Positions 9,165 to 17,524 of a stretch of 64,000 nucleotides of DNA are shown piece by piece. How positions within the stretch are numbered: position 1 is the first letter of the stretch; every line of letters begins with the position of its first letter. The translations under genes and the position numbers were made by a program. Origin of the DNA: an uncultured Candidatus Thioglobus sp. (lineage in GTDB: Bacteria; Pseudomonadota; Gammaproteobacteria; PS1; Pseudothioglobaceae); contig FXLX01000001.1 of the NCBI GenBank assembly GCA_900180385.1, forward strand, positions 1 through 64,000, read 5' to 3'. The notes beneath the pieces are model-generated. The model was not told the DNA's origin. It was given only the letters and a program-made list of their open reading frames with translations, and did no database searches.

Positions 9165-9225
9165 GTGCCGTTTAAAACTTAAAGTTTAAGTGGTTTTGCT
9201 TTGGGCCAAAAGGTATGATTAACGC

Positions 9226-9990
9226 ATGATATTTGATGCATTAACTCCGAATTTAATCAATCTAACCGAGAAGGTTGGTGAGATGATTATGTCGCACTAT
9301 AAGACCAGTCTGAGTGTTGAAACAAAAGCAGATGAAACTCCGATAACCATTGTCGATCAAAAGGCTCATGAGTTAATTACAAGTGCATTAGCAACACTAA
9401 CTCCAGACGTGCCCATTCTCTCGGAAGAATCTGAACAGATAGATTTTGAAACACGCTCTAGCTGGGATGAGTACTGGCTTATCGACCCATTAGATGGTAC
9501 CAGAGATTTTATCGAACAAACGGGTGAGTTTTGCATTTGCATCGCTTATATTAAAAATAATCGTCCAATTTTTGGGCTTATTTATGCACCCCTAAGCAAA
9601 ACTCATTATTTTACTAACGATCAAATGCAAGCCTTCAAACTGCAAAACAACCAAACAAGCTTATTGAAAACAACTGACAATAAGCAGCCACTAGAGATTG
9701 TCATTGGTCATCACTCTTTTGAGAATCAACAATTACAGTCTTATTTAAAAACATTTGGAGATACTCGAATTAGCCGACTTGGCAGCGCTTTGAAATTTTG
9801 CAAAATTGCCGAAGGAGAGTTTAATCACTATCCACGATTTGGCCCGTGCTCTGAATGGGATACCGCTGCAGGTGGCTGTATTTTAGAGGCAGCTGGCGGG
9901 TGTGTTGTTGATGAAGATGATAAGCCTCTTCGCTATAATACAAAAGATAGCTTGATTAGCCCAATATTCTTTGCCTCAGGCAAAGCGTAG
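9226..9990 (+). CDS. cysQ: 3'(2'),5'-bisphosphate nucleotidase CysQ
   Basis: 254 residues of the inositol monophosphatase superfamily. Metal-binding motifs are visible: the SEES glutamates near residue 67, WLIDPLDGTRDF near residue 86 and EWDTAAGGCIL near residue 206. CysQ hydrolyses PAP (and PAPS), protecting against PAP from sulfate activation and from acyl-carrier protein charging. The 3' end overlaps the convergent nadC by 15 bases. Confidence 0.92.
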   Translation: MIFDALTPNLINLTEKVGEMIMSHYKTSLSVETKADETPITIVDQKAHELITSALATLTPDVPILSEESEQIDFETRSSWDEYWLIDPLDGTRDFIEQTGEFCICIAYIKNNRPIFGLIYAPLSKTHYFTNDQMQAFKLQNNQTSLLKTTDNKQPLEIVIGHHSFENQQLQSYLKTFGDTRISRLGSALKFCKIAEGEFNHYPRFGPCSEWDTAAGGCILEAAGGCVVDEDDKPLRYNTKDSLISPIFFASGKA

Positions 9991-10797
9991 CGATAGATCA
10001 ATAGCTTGAATATTTTTAGTAATACTGCCTGTTGAGATAAAATCAACACCAGTTTGAGCAATTGACACAATGGTGGCTTTATCAATATTTCCAGAAGCTT
10101 CAAGCGGCAATCTCCCAGCAGACAATGCAACAGCCTCGGTTAGCATTTGAATAGAAAAATTATCACACAGCGCTCGCGTAACACCGCTTAGTGCCAATAC
10201 TTCAGCCAACTGCCCTAAAGTCTCTACTTCAACAATTAAATCTAAATCATAAAATTGAGCTTTAGCCTCTGCCACCGCTTTTCCAATACCGCCAGCGGCA
10301 ATAATATGGTTTTCTTTAAGCATAATACAATCGTATAAGCCCAAACGATGATTAACTCCACCACCACACTTAACCGCCTGTTTTTGTGCCAAACGTAATC
10401 CGGGAAGAGTTTTTCTTGTGTCTAATAATTGCGCCTTAGTGTCTGAAATTTTGTCAACCAAACTTCGTGTTTGTGTGGCTACTGCGCTAAGCATTTGTAA
10501 GAAATTAAGTGCCACACGTTCAGCACTGATAATGGCCCTTGACGATCCTGATAAAGTGCACAATATCTGAGATGCATCAACTAGATCACCATCTTTAATC
10601 AGCCAGTTAATTTTAATATCTTTATTCAGAGATAAAAATGCAGCCTGAGCATATTCAATACCACATATAACTGCCACCTCTCGACAAACAATATTGGCAC
10701 TAACTTGCTTATCTTCCAGTAGACTAGCCGATACATCGCCCGTGCCAATATCTTCAACCAGCGCCAAATCTATAATGTCTTTAAACTCTTTATTCAT
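9976..10797 (-). CDS. nadC: Nicotinate-nucleotide pyrophosphorylase (carboxylating)
   Basis: 273 residues. Characteristic segments are VEDIGTGDVSA at the N-terminus, LLDTRKTLPGLR near residue 125, the KCGGGVNHRLGLYD phosphate-binding region, LKENHI, and the C-terminal SGNI and STGSIT motifs. It converts quinolinate and PRPP to nicotinate mononucleotide plus CO2 in NAD synthesis. The start overlaps the lpxB stop by 8 bases, so it is probably the second gene of an lpxB-nadC transcript. The stop overlaps the cysQ tail. Confidence 0.95.
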   Translation of the reverse strand: MNKEFKDIIDLALVEDIGTGDVSASLLEDKQVSANIVCREVAVICGIEYAQAAFLSLNKDIKINWLIKDGDLVDASQILCTLSGSSRAIISAERVALNFLQMLSAVATQTRSLVDKISDTKAQLLDTRKTLPGLRLAQKQAVKCGGGVNHRLGLYDCIMLKENHIIAAGGIGKAVAEAKAQFYDLDLIVEVETLGQLAEVLALSGVTRALCDNFSIQMLTEAVALSAGRLPLEASGNIDKATIVSIAQTGVDFISTGSITKNIQAIDLSLRFA

Positions 10798-11878
10798 GAA
10801 TAAAATCGAGAATTAGTTTGGCAGATTCTTCACTCGCATTCAAACTTAACTGCTGATGAATATTATTAAATTCTGAAATCAGTTTACTCTGATCACTTGA
10901 TAGAATTTTCATGGCATGTGCGGCAATATTTTTTGCATTTGCTTGATCTTGAATTAATTCTGGCACCAGGGGCTTATTGGCAATTACATTAGGCAGGCTA
11001 ATATATTTACTTTTAATTAGTCGTGAAGCGATGAAATAACTCAGGGTTGATAGTTTATAAACTACCACCATGGGTACGCCAACTAATGCCAATTCAAGTG
11101 CAGCAGTGCCAGAGGCGACTAACACCAGATCAGCAGTCTGCATATGACTATGTGCTTTATCAATAGATACATTGATTTTTTGCTCACCAATCAGCTCATT
11201 AATCCAACCCAATAACTCTTCATTGGCCAATACCAAGTGAAAGCTAAGCGTTTCATCTTGTTGTGACATGATCTTGGCTGCCAACAACAATTCAGGTAAT
11301 AATCGCTTAACTTCTCCAGATCGAGAGCCTGGCATTAATACAACCTGCTTAGTTGGTTTGTGTTTTTTTCTAGGGGTTAATTTTTCCGCCAAAGGATGTC
11401 CAACAAAAATAGCCTTCTGGTTATTCTGCTTGTAAAAATCAACTTCAAAAGGGAATAGGCATAAAACCAAATCAGTTGATTGTTTTATTTTTTTAACCCG
11501 AGATTGGCGCCATGCCCATACCGATGGAGAAACAAAATGTATGGTTTTAATGCTTTGTTTTTTAAGCTTTCTCTCAATGATAAAGTTAAAGTCAGGTGCA
11601 TCAACACCAATAAAAACATCGGGCTGTTGCTTGGAAAAATACGAAACCATTTCAGCTCTAAGTTTAAACAATGAGGGGAGTTTTTTTAAAACTTCAGTAA
11701 AGCCCATTACATTCACCAGACTCATATCCCAGCGCTGTTTACAGCCAGATTGTTGCATTTTATTACCGCACAACCCCTCAATCTGAAGATTGCCATCTTG
11801 AGCTTTTAATGCTTGTACTAGGGCTGATCCAATTAGATCTCCTGAGGTTTCAGCAGCGCTAATTGCAATCTTAATCAC
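10790..11878 (-). CDS. lpxB: Lipid-A-disaccharide synthase
   Basis: 362 residues. The N-terminal ISAAETSGDLIGSALV motif, FIGVDAPDFNF near residue 90, HFVSPSVWAW near residue 117, FVGHPL near residue 158 and the LMPGSRSGEV segment are hallmarks of GT19 LpxB. It joins UDP-diacylglucosamine and lipid X at the inner membrane, so this is a Gram-negative cell with lipid A. It lies just downstream of yhbY and overlaps nadC. The other lpx genes are not in the window. Confidence 0.95.
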   Translation of the reverse strand: MIKIAISAAETSGDLIGSALVQALKAQDGNLQIEGLCGNKMQQSGCKQRWDMSLVNVMGFTEVLKKLPSLFKLRAEMVSYFSKQQPDVFIGVDAPDFNFIIERKLKKQSIKTIHFVSPSVWAWRQSRVKKIKQSTDLVLCLFPFEVDFYKQNNQKAIFVGHPLAEKLTPRKKHKPTKQVVLMPGSRSGEVKRLLPELLLAAKIMSQQDETLSFHLVLANEELLGWINELIGEQKINVSIDKAHSHMQTADLVLVASGTAALELALVGVPMVVVYKLSTLSYFIASRLIKSKYISLPNVIANKPLVPELIQDQANAKNIAAHAMKILSSDQSKLISEFNNIHQQLSLNASEESAKLILDFIHE

Positions 11879-11884
11879 AGGTGG

Positions 11885-12187
11885 TTATTTTCTTGGAAGA
11901 ATGATTTGAGGGTCTTTATCGAATGCTCGATAAATCACCATCACGTTACCAATAACCTGAACTAAATGCGACTTAGTAATTTCAACAATTTCATTAATAA
12001 TGGTTTGCTTGTGCTCTTTATCATCACCACGAATTTTAATCTTTAGCAATTCGTGAACTTCCAGGCTTGATTTTAATTCTGCAAGTACGCCTTCGCTAAG
12101 ACCGTGCTGGCCCATCATCACTACCGGTTTAAGGCTGTGACCTTTAGAGCGTAAAAATTTCTTTTGATTGTTGGTAAGCTTAGTCAT
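11885..12187 (-). CDS. yhbY: YhbY family ribosome-associated RNA-binding protein (CRM domain)
   Basis: 100 residues from ATG 12187 (MTKLTNNQKKFLRSKGHSLK); the frame is open 21 codons further upstream but that part runs into the inverted-repeat element. The CRM fold is shown by KPVVMMGQHGLSEGV (GxxG loop) and a second beta-alpha half ending VYRAF. YhbY binds pre-50S particles. The start lies only 8 bases from the left end of the element at 12195, and no clear Shine-Dalgarno remains upstream, so the insertion may have altered its expression. Confidence 0.9.
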   Translation of the reverse strand: MTKLTNNQKKFLRSKGHSLKPVVMMGQHGLSEGVLAELKSSLEVHELLKIKIRGDDKEHKQTIINEIVEITKSHLVQVIGNVMVIYRAFDKDPQIILPRK

Positions 12188-12194
12188 TGATTTA

Positions 12195-12460
12195 ATAGTC
12201 CAAAGTGGGTGAATAAAAAAGTCTGCAAGATTTAAAGTTGTTAGTTGCAAGGCAAAGCTTGTAGTTGATAGCCACTCTTATCAAGAAAAGATTTAACGTG
12301 GCAAATAACGGCTTTAAAACTTTCCCTACAGGACTTAACCAATTTTCTATTCTCTGCGTCATTGTTTTTGAGATATGAATAACTATCTCTGTAAAAAATT
12401 CCTTGAAAATATAAAAATTGGTGTTGTCATAATTCTTCATATTCACCCACTTTGAACTAT
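12195..12460. mobile_element. MITE-like element with 21-bp terminal inverted repeats
   Basis: The ends at 12195-12215 and 12440-12460 are inverted copies matching at 20 of 21 positions, with core CAAAGTGGGTGAATA. The 266-bp element lies between yhbY and lysA. TA dinucleotides at the outer ends would suit an IS630/Tc1-mariner-type TA target, but the exact ends cannot be fixed. An 84-codon minus-strand frame spans almost the whole element (12192-12446); I do not recognise it as a transposase. The right end lies inside the 3' end of lysA and provides its stop codon. Confidence 0.6.
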
Positions 12461-13687
12461 ATACTCTGTATTAAATAAATCTTGAATGGTTTCGCGCTTG
12501 CGAATTAAATGATGTGTATCACCCGATACCATCACTTCTGCCACGCGAGGGCGTGAATTATAGTTTGAGCTCATGGTAAAGCCATAAGCACCAGCCGACA
12601 TAACAGTCAAATAGTCACCTTCCGATAAAGACAACTGTCTATCTTTGGCTAAAAAATCACCAGTTTCACAAATAGGGCCTACCAAGTCCCAAATAGCATC
12701 AACACCTTTGGCCACTTCATTAATTGGCAGCACATTGTGATAAGCTCCGTAAAAAGCAGGGCGCAATAAATCATTCATAGCGCCATCAATAATAGCGAAT
12801 GACTTATCTGAATTTTGTTTTAAAAACTCTACCTTAGTCACAAAAACACCGGCATTACCAACAATGGCCCTGCCCGGCTCTAAAATAATTTCTAAGTCAC
12901 CAACACGTCTAAGCATTTCACCAACATAAGCACTAATGTCAATAACACGTTCATCGTCGTAACGAATGCCAACACCGCCACCTAAGTCTAAGTGGGCTAT
13001 CTCAATACCTCTGTCATTTAACTTGGAGATCAACTCTAGCACTTTATCTAGCGCGTCTATAAACGGCAGTACGTCGGTAAGCTGAGAGCCAATATGGCAA
13101 TCCAAGCCTTGAACATTAATATATTCAGAGTTGTGTGCTTTTTCATATAGGGAAATTGCATCATCAATATCAACACCAAATTTATTTTCTTTGAGGCCAG
13201 TTGAGATATAAGGATGAGTTTTGGCATCCACATTTGGATTAACACGAATTGAAATAGGGGCCTTAACTTTCAATCTTGTAGCAACCTGCTCAATGCGATT
13301 AAGCTCAGCTTCCGATTCAACATTAAAGCATCGAATGCCTACTTCTAATCCGCGTTCAATCTCAAGCTGTGTTTTTGCAACGCCAGAAAACACACATTTA
13401 GACGCTTGTCCACCTGCTACCAATACACGTTCGAGCTCTCCAATTGAAACAATGTCAAATCCAGCACCAATCTTAGCCAAAATATTGAGTACAGCAATAT
13501 TAGAATTGGCCTTTACTGCATAGCAAACCAAGTGCGGATGCTGGCCAAAAGCTTCATCGAATTCACGCCAATTATTCTCAATGTCGGTACGTGAGTAAAC
13601 GTACAACGGCGAACCGTAGCTAGCCATCAAATCTGCTATATCAACAGATTCGGCATGTAGAGAATGATTTTGGTACGAAAAACTCAA
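12443..13687 (-). CDS. lysA: Diaminopimelate decarboxylase
   Basis: 414 residues, fold-type III PLP enzyme. The PLP lysine is in CYAVKANSN near residue 60, the phosphate-binding glycines are in LDLGGGVGI, and the substrate-binding Cys is in GPICETGDFL; the C-terminal YGFTMSSNYNSRPR is also typical. It makes lysine from meso-DAP. The start is TTG at 13687, four bases after the lipoprotein stop. The last codons (VQSG and the stop TGA) come from the inverted-repeat element at 12440-12460, so the native C-terminus was replaced, apparently without loss of core residues. Confidence 0.95.
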   Translation of the reverse strand: MSFSYQNHSLHAESVDIADLMASYGSPLYVYSRTDIENNWREFDEAFGQHPHLVCYAVKANSNIAVLNILAKIGAGFDIVSIGELERVLVAGGQASKCVFSGVAKTQLEIERGLEVGIRCFNVESEAELNRIEQVATRLKVKAPISIRVNPNVDAKTHPYISTGLKENKFGVDIDDAISLYEKAHNSEYINVQGLDCHIGSQLTDVLPFIDALDKVLELISKLNDRGIEIAHLDLGGGVGIRYDDERVIDISAYVGEMLRRVGDLEIILEPGRAIVGNAGVFVTKVEFLKQNSDKSFAIIDGAMNDLLRPAFYGAYHNVLPINEVAKGVDAIWDLVGPICETGDFLAKDRQLSLSEGDYLTVMSAGAYGFTMSSNYNSRPRVAEVMVSGDTHHLIRKRETIQDLFNTEYIVQSG

Positions 13688-13690
13688 CGT

Positions 13691-13867
13691 TTATTTTGAG
13701 TTATGCGGCAAAATGTCTAACTCAGGTGCGATTACAACAGCTTGTATCGCCTGATCAATTGCTTGAACTGGCGTTGCTTTAACTACTTCCAACTCGCCCA
13801 TCTTTCCACAAGCGCTAATACCTACAATAATAAAGGCCAATAAAGCCAGTTGTGCTAATTTGTTCAT
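13691..13867 (-). CDS. Small lipoprotein upstream of lysA (LptM/YifL-like)
   Basis: 58 residues from ATG 13867 to TAA 13691. The N-terminus MNKLAQLALLAFIIVG followed by ISAC-GKMGE is a clear lipoprotein signal with a lipobox Cys at position 20, then a short charged tail. The position directly before lysA matches the small YifL/LptM lipoprotein found beside lysA or dapF in gammaproteobacteria; in E. coli LptM assists LptD assembly. The sequence itself is too divergent to confirm more than lipoprotein plus context. Confidence 0.75.
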   Translation of the reverse strand: MNKLAQLALLAFIIVGISACGKMGELEVVKATPVQAIDQAIQAVVIAPELDILPHNSK

Positions 13868-13897
13868 GATTTACCTTATTTATAATTAAGGCTTATT

Positions 13898-14584
13898 TTA
13901 CAGTAAATTCTTTAATAGTTTGATAAACGCTGAACACTCGATATTAAAGGCACCTAAGCTTTCTAAATGAGGATTTTCAACCTGACAATCAATTAGCTCG
14001 TAACCCATCGTTTGAATCAAATAAACAAAAGCAATTTTTGAAGTATTTTGCACCAATGAAAACATTGACTCTCCAAAAAACACCTTACCCATACTAACGC
14101 CGTATAGCCCGCCCACCAATTTCGAATCTTGGTACACTTCTACCGAACGCGCCACCCCTTGCTTGTGTAGTGTTATATAGGCATCAACCATGTTATTATC
14201 AATCCACGTACCTGTTTGATCTTTTCGCTCAACTACTTTGCAATGATGAATTACCTCTTTAAAGGCCTGATCCACTTTAATCTCAAAATTGTTTTTATTT
14301 AACAGTTTTTGTAAACTTTTAGAAATGTGCAATGTGCTTGGAGTAATGATCATGCGCGGATCTGGACTATACCAAAGTATGGGGTTTCTTTTTAATACCC
14401 CCTTGAGGGGTGCATCCTCACTATACCAAGGAAAAATTCCTTGCTGATAAGCCTCAATTAAACGCTCAGTAGTTAACTCTCCACCAACACCAATCAGTCC
14501 ATTTGGCTCTTTTAATGCAAGGCTAACCTCTGCAAAAGGCGTATCTGGATCAGTCAGAAAAAATGATTGAGGGATCTCAATCAC
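13898..14584 (-). CDS. aat: Leucyl/phenylalanyl-tRNA--protein transferase
   Basis: 228 residues. The segments GLIGVGGELTTERLIEAYQQ, GIFPWYSE, LWYSPDPRMI, TGTWID and KVFFGESMFS define Aat, which adds Leu or Phe to N-terminal Arg or Lys as an N-end-rule degradation tag. The start overlaps the stop of nudE by 8 bases, so nudE-aat form an operon. Confidence 0.95.
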   Translation of the reverse strand: MIEIPQSFFLTDPDTPFAEVSLALKEPNGLIGVGGELTTERLIEAYQQGIFPWYSEDAPLKGVLKRNPILWYSPDPRMIITPSTLHISKSLQKLLNKNNFEIKVDQAFKEVIHHCKVVERKDQTGTWIDNNMVDAYITLHKQGVARSVEVYQDSKLVGGLYGVSMGKVFFGESMFSLVQNTSKIAFVYLIQTMGYELIDCQVENPHLESLGAFNIECSAFIKLLKNLL

Positions 14585-15134
14585 TTAAATTTTGTCGTCT
14601 AATAACCTCTTTGGCCATATATAGAGCAGCAATACTACGCGCTTCAGTTAAATCATTGTCATAAACAAGCACCTCCAAATTGGCCAATTTGTGCTCAACC
14701 ACCTCTAATGGCTCCGGCTCATCTCCCTGTGCACTGTCTTCATACAAGTCTTGCGCCAAAACAATATGAGTAAAAGTCGACTGATAACCAGGTGCAATAC
14801 TCATGCCCTTCATATAGGTTAATTTTTTGGCTCCGTAGCCAATCTCTTCGATCAATTCACGATTGGCCGCTTCTAATGGCGTTTCACCATCATCAATTTT
14901 GCCTTTAGTTAGTGCTAGCTCGTACCTGTCAGTGCCGCCAGAATACTCATAAATCATCAAAACAGTTTCATCATCAAGCATTGGTATTACCAAAACTGCG
15001 CCATTCCCAGGAGGCTTAAGGCGCTCGTATTGTCTTTTTTCGCCATTGGAAAATTCAACATCCATTGACTGGATATTGAAAAATCGGGTTGTGGCTATGT
15101 CGGTGATATTACTTAGATTTGGTTTTTTTCGCAT
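14577..15134 (-). CDS. nudE: ADP compounds hydrolase NudE
   Basis: 185 residues from ATG 15134 (MRKKPNLSN), which aligns with the E. coli NudE N-terminus; a GTG 13 codons upstream (15173) is also in frame. The Nudix box GKIDDGETPLEAANRELIEEIG near residue 90 is complete (GX5EX7REUXEEXGU). NudE hydrolyses ADP-ribose, NADH and Ap3A. On this strand an extended -10 TGTTATAAT ends eight bases before ATG 15134, which would give a leaderless or nearly leaderless mRNA. Confidence 0.88.
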   Translation of the reverse strand: MRKKPNLSNITDIATTRFFNIQSMDVEFSNGEKRQYERLKPPGNGAVLVIPMLDDETVLMIYEYSGGTDRYELALTKGKIDDGETPLEAANRELIEEIGYGAKKLTYMKGMSIAPGYQSTFTHIVLAQDLYEDSAQGDEPEPLEVVEHKLANLEVLVYDNDLTEARSIAALYMAKEVIRRQNLSD

Positions 15135-15188
15135 AAAGGGAATTATAACATTAGGTACAATGTCTTTATTCACATAGAGGAGAGAGGC

Positions 15189-16145
15189 ATGAATAAATTA
15201 ACACTATTATTTACTTTGGCATTTTCGTCAATAACACACGCTTGGACTATTGATGGTTTAGGCGATTATCAATTCGATCAACTGAGTGCTAATTCGTACA
15301 TCATGCATGGCCCACTTGGCGAGCCGAATGTTGCAAATCAAGGCTTTATGAACAACCCTGGCATGATTATTGGTGCTGACGGTGTTATCGTGATTGACCC
15401 TGGTGGCACTTATCAAATCGGTCTTGAGGTGATTAAAGAAATTAAGAAAATTACCGATAAGCCGATTGTTGCCGCATTTAACACACATGTTCATGGTGAC
15501 CATTGGCTAGGCAACCAAGCCATTTTAGAGCAATATCCAAATGCTAAAATCTATGCACATCCTGCAATGATCGCACAAGCAAAAGATGGTGAGGGGGATT
15601 TATGGGTTGGCGTAATGGACAGATCGACAGAGGGCTTATCCAAAGGCACTATTGCCACTTACCCAACAGATGCAACCACCAATCAACAAATTATTCAGGC
15701 GGGTGGCGAGACTTTTAAAATTCATAATGATGTCACGGGTGTTGCACACACAGATAATGACATCATGATTGAGCATGTTGGCGGCAAGACTTTATTCTTA
15801 GGTGACAACGATTTAGTTGATCGCTTTGGTCGCTTTGATGGCACTTCTGATATGCACGGTAATATCAAAGCACTTGAATATGCGATCAATCTAGGCTTAA
15901 CGCATTACGTACCTGGACATGGCCCATCGGGTGATGCCGATGCTGCAGTTATGCCTTTCTTAGAATACTTAAAAATTATCAAAGAAGAGGCTACAAAAGG
16001 CTATGAAGAAGATTTAGCTGATTATGAAATTAAACCTTTTGCTGACAAGCGCTTAGCAGAATATAGAGATTGGCATGGCTATGATGCTCAATTGGGTAAA
16101 CATATTGGAAAAATGCTATTAGAGATTGAAGCACTAGATCTTTAA
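15189..16145 (+). CDS. Secreted MBL-fold metallohydrolase
   Basis: 318 residues with an N-terminal signal peptide (MNKLTLLFTLAFSSITHA). The metallo-beta-lactamase zinc motif is NTHVHGDHWLGN near residue 98, with further ligands in TGVAHTDND, LFLGDND and YVPGHGPSGD. It resembles the periplasmic SoxH and quinoprotein-relay metallohydrolase group, whose substrates are mostly unknown. A GAGGAGAG ribosome-binding site precedes ATG 15189, and a terminator follows at 16166. It is divergent from nudE and stands alone. The fold is firm; the substrate cannot be read from sequence. Confidence 0.8.
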   Translation: MNKLTLLFTLAFSSITHAWTIDGLGDYQFDQLSANSYIMHGPLGEPNVANQGFMNNPGMIIGADGVIVIDPGGTYQIGLEVIKEIKKITDKPIVAAFNTHVHGDHWLGNQAILEQYPNAKIYAHPAMIAQAKDGEGDLWVGVMDRSTEGLSKGTIATYPTDATTNQQIIQAGGETFKIHNDVTGVAHTDNDIMIEHVGGKTLFLGDNDLVDRFGRFDGTSDMHGNIKALEYAINLGLTHYVPGHGPSGDADAAVMPFLEYLKIIKEEATKGYEEDLADYEIKPFADKRLAEYRDWHGYDAQLGKHIGKMLLEIEALDL

Positions 16146-16165
16146 GACTTGATAACTTAATAATG

Positions 16166-16198
16166 AAAAATGATGGCTTTATGTCATCATTTTTTTTT
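16166..16198 (+). terminator. Rho-independent terminator after the MBL hydrolase
   Basis: Stem AAATGATG/CATCATTT with a 9-base loop, followed by a run of T. It also lies just beyond the end of the convergent TRIC-like gene. Confidence 0.8.
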
Positions 16199-16205
16199 GC
16201 AAAAA

Positions 16206-16844
16206 TTACTGATTGAGCTGAAACTTCGGCAAGCCTAAATCAAGTCGAAGAGCTATTAGTCGCGTTATAAAAATACTAAGCCCTGCAATAATGGCGCTCA
16301 GTGTAATACCAACTTCATAATTCAGCAGCACAATAAACCCTAAAGATCCTAGCCAAGCAGCTGTTGCATAAAGCGGACTTTTAAAGACAATTGGGGTTTC
16401 GTTGCAAAGTAAATCTCTAAAAATACCACCCATAGTGCCAGTAATAACACCCATAAAACTGGCCACTAACCAAGGTGCGCCCGCTGTTAATGCTACCATG
16501 GTACCGGCAATACTAAAGGCTGCCAACCCAGCAGAGTCTGGAATTAGAAAAAGCTTTGGAGAAATTGAAACAAAACGAGCACCGATAAAAATAATGAGCG
16601 CACTGACTAGTGAAACAATAAAAAAGACTTGGTCTTGAATCCAAAATACATCAAGATCTAACAGCATATCCCTAAGTGATCCACCACCTAAACCAGTGGT
16701 AATAGCAATAATAATCACGCCAAATAAATCAAATTGTCTAAAGCCTGATTTCAATACACCTGAAGCTGATGACACCACCACTGCCACGAGTGAAATCCAA
16801 TATAGACTATTTGAAAATTCTTGAGTTACTTCTAAAGTGATCAT
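16206..16844 (-). CDS. UPF0126/TRIC-type membrane protein
   Basis: 212 residues with about seven hydrophobic segments arranged as two homologous halves. Each half carries the signature GGG..RD (LGGGSLRDMLLD near residue 55; MGGIFRDLLC near residue 140), as in the YicG/UPF0126 family, now placed in the trimeric intracellular cation channel fold. A role in K+ or small-ion flux is inferred from the family. The start is ATG 16844. Confidence 0.85.
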   Translation of the reverse strand: MITLEVTQEFSNSLYWISLVAVVVSSASGVLKSGFRQFDLFGVIIIAITTGLGGGSLRDMLLDLDVFWIQDQVFFIVSLVSALIIFIGARFVSISPKLFLIPDSAGLAAFSIAGTMVALTAGAPWLVASFMGVITGTMGGIFRDLLCNETPIVFKSPLYATAAWLGSLGFIVLLNYEVGITLSAIIAGLSIFITRLIALRLDLGLPKFQLNQ

Positions 16845-17148
16845 AATTAATACATCAATATCTTAACAATTGAATTGTAACGCAAAAACTTCACTTTATT
16901 GTCCATTCTTAAAATTTGCCAAATTTTTAACTTGGCGTTATAGGCAAGACCTATAACTGAATCATAGTGGTGCTTTTTATTAGTTTTTGAGCTTAAATAG
17001 GATATTTTTATTGAAATTTAGCACCTATACGAGGGTTTTATTAAATTATTTGGCATTTTTTACATCGTTTCGATTATTTCCGAAATTTTTAATAGGTAAG
17101 ATAGATAACTGTACTAGTAGTAAATTTTGACAAATTTAAGGAACAGGG
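16845..17148. other. 304-base intergenic region with one dyad
   Basis: AT-rich gap between the divergent TRIC-like gene and the 89-aa protein gene. The only clear structure is the perfect 8-bp dyad GTTATAGG/CCTATAAC at 16937-16957 with a 5-base spacer, possibly an operator. I see no coding potential or RNA gene. Confidence 0.5.
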
Positions 17149-17418
17149 ATGAATTTTAAAAGCATGACCAAACAACAGCTTAAAGACCATGGAGAAACCA
17201 TTGGCGTTCAACTTAATCTTAAAAATAAGAAAGATGAACTAATAGCGCAACTTAACGAAGCAGGTGAGCAAAAGGCTGATCAGAGCGTCGCTCCCGTACC
17301 AACACAACAAGTAGCCTCTTCAACCGAGTCTGCCACACCTTCCCAATCAGACTTTGATATTAAAAAATATTTATGGCCAATTGTCATTGTACTGGTGTTG
17401 TTAATTTGGCTGGTTTAA
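17149..17418 (+). CDS. Small tail-anchored membrane protein with N-terminal SAP/Rho_N-like helices
   Basis: 89 residues. Residues 5-40 (MTKQQLKDHGETIGVQLNLK, then KKDELIAQL) look like the helix-extended-helix of SAP, HeH or Rho N-terminal domains, which often bind nucleic acid. A Ser/Thr/Pro/Gln-rich linker (about 42-67) leads to one C-terminal membrane helix (about 72-89, WPIVIVLVLLIWLV). The predicted topology is a cytoplasmic domain anchored by its tail. SD-like AAGGAACAGGG precedes the ATG. A terminator follows, so it is monocistronic. I do not recognise a named family. Confidence 0.65.
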   Translation: MNFKSMTKQQLKDHGETIGVQLNLKNKKDELIAQLNEAGEQKADQSVAPVPTQQVASSTESATPSQSDFDIKKYLWPIVIVLVLLIWLV

Positions 17419-17452
17419 AAGGGTGAAATTCCCTTTAATTTTGATCAATATT

Positions 17453-17486
17453 AAACTCTTAAAAGGCTTTATTTATAAGAGTTTTT
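17453..17486 (+). terminator. Rho-independent terminator after the 89-aa protein gene
   Basis: Stem AAACTCTTA/TAAGAGTTT with a 14-base loop and a T-run. A second weak hairpin AAAGGG/CCCTTT lies just upstream (17418-17436). Confidence 0.65.
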
Positions 17487-17524
17487 AGCTTTTTTATATC
17501 ATTCCATTATTTCCTAAATTTTAA

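Noticed and set aside
12192..12446. 84-codon minus-strand frame inside the inverted-repeat element as a real gene
   Set aside because: It begins and ends in the terminal repeats, has no ribosome-binding site and no recognisable transposase motif; more likely incidental to the element.
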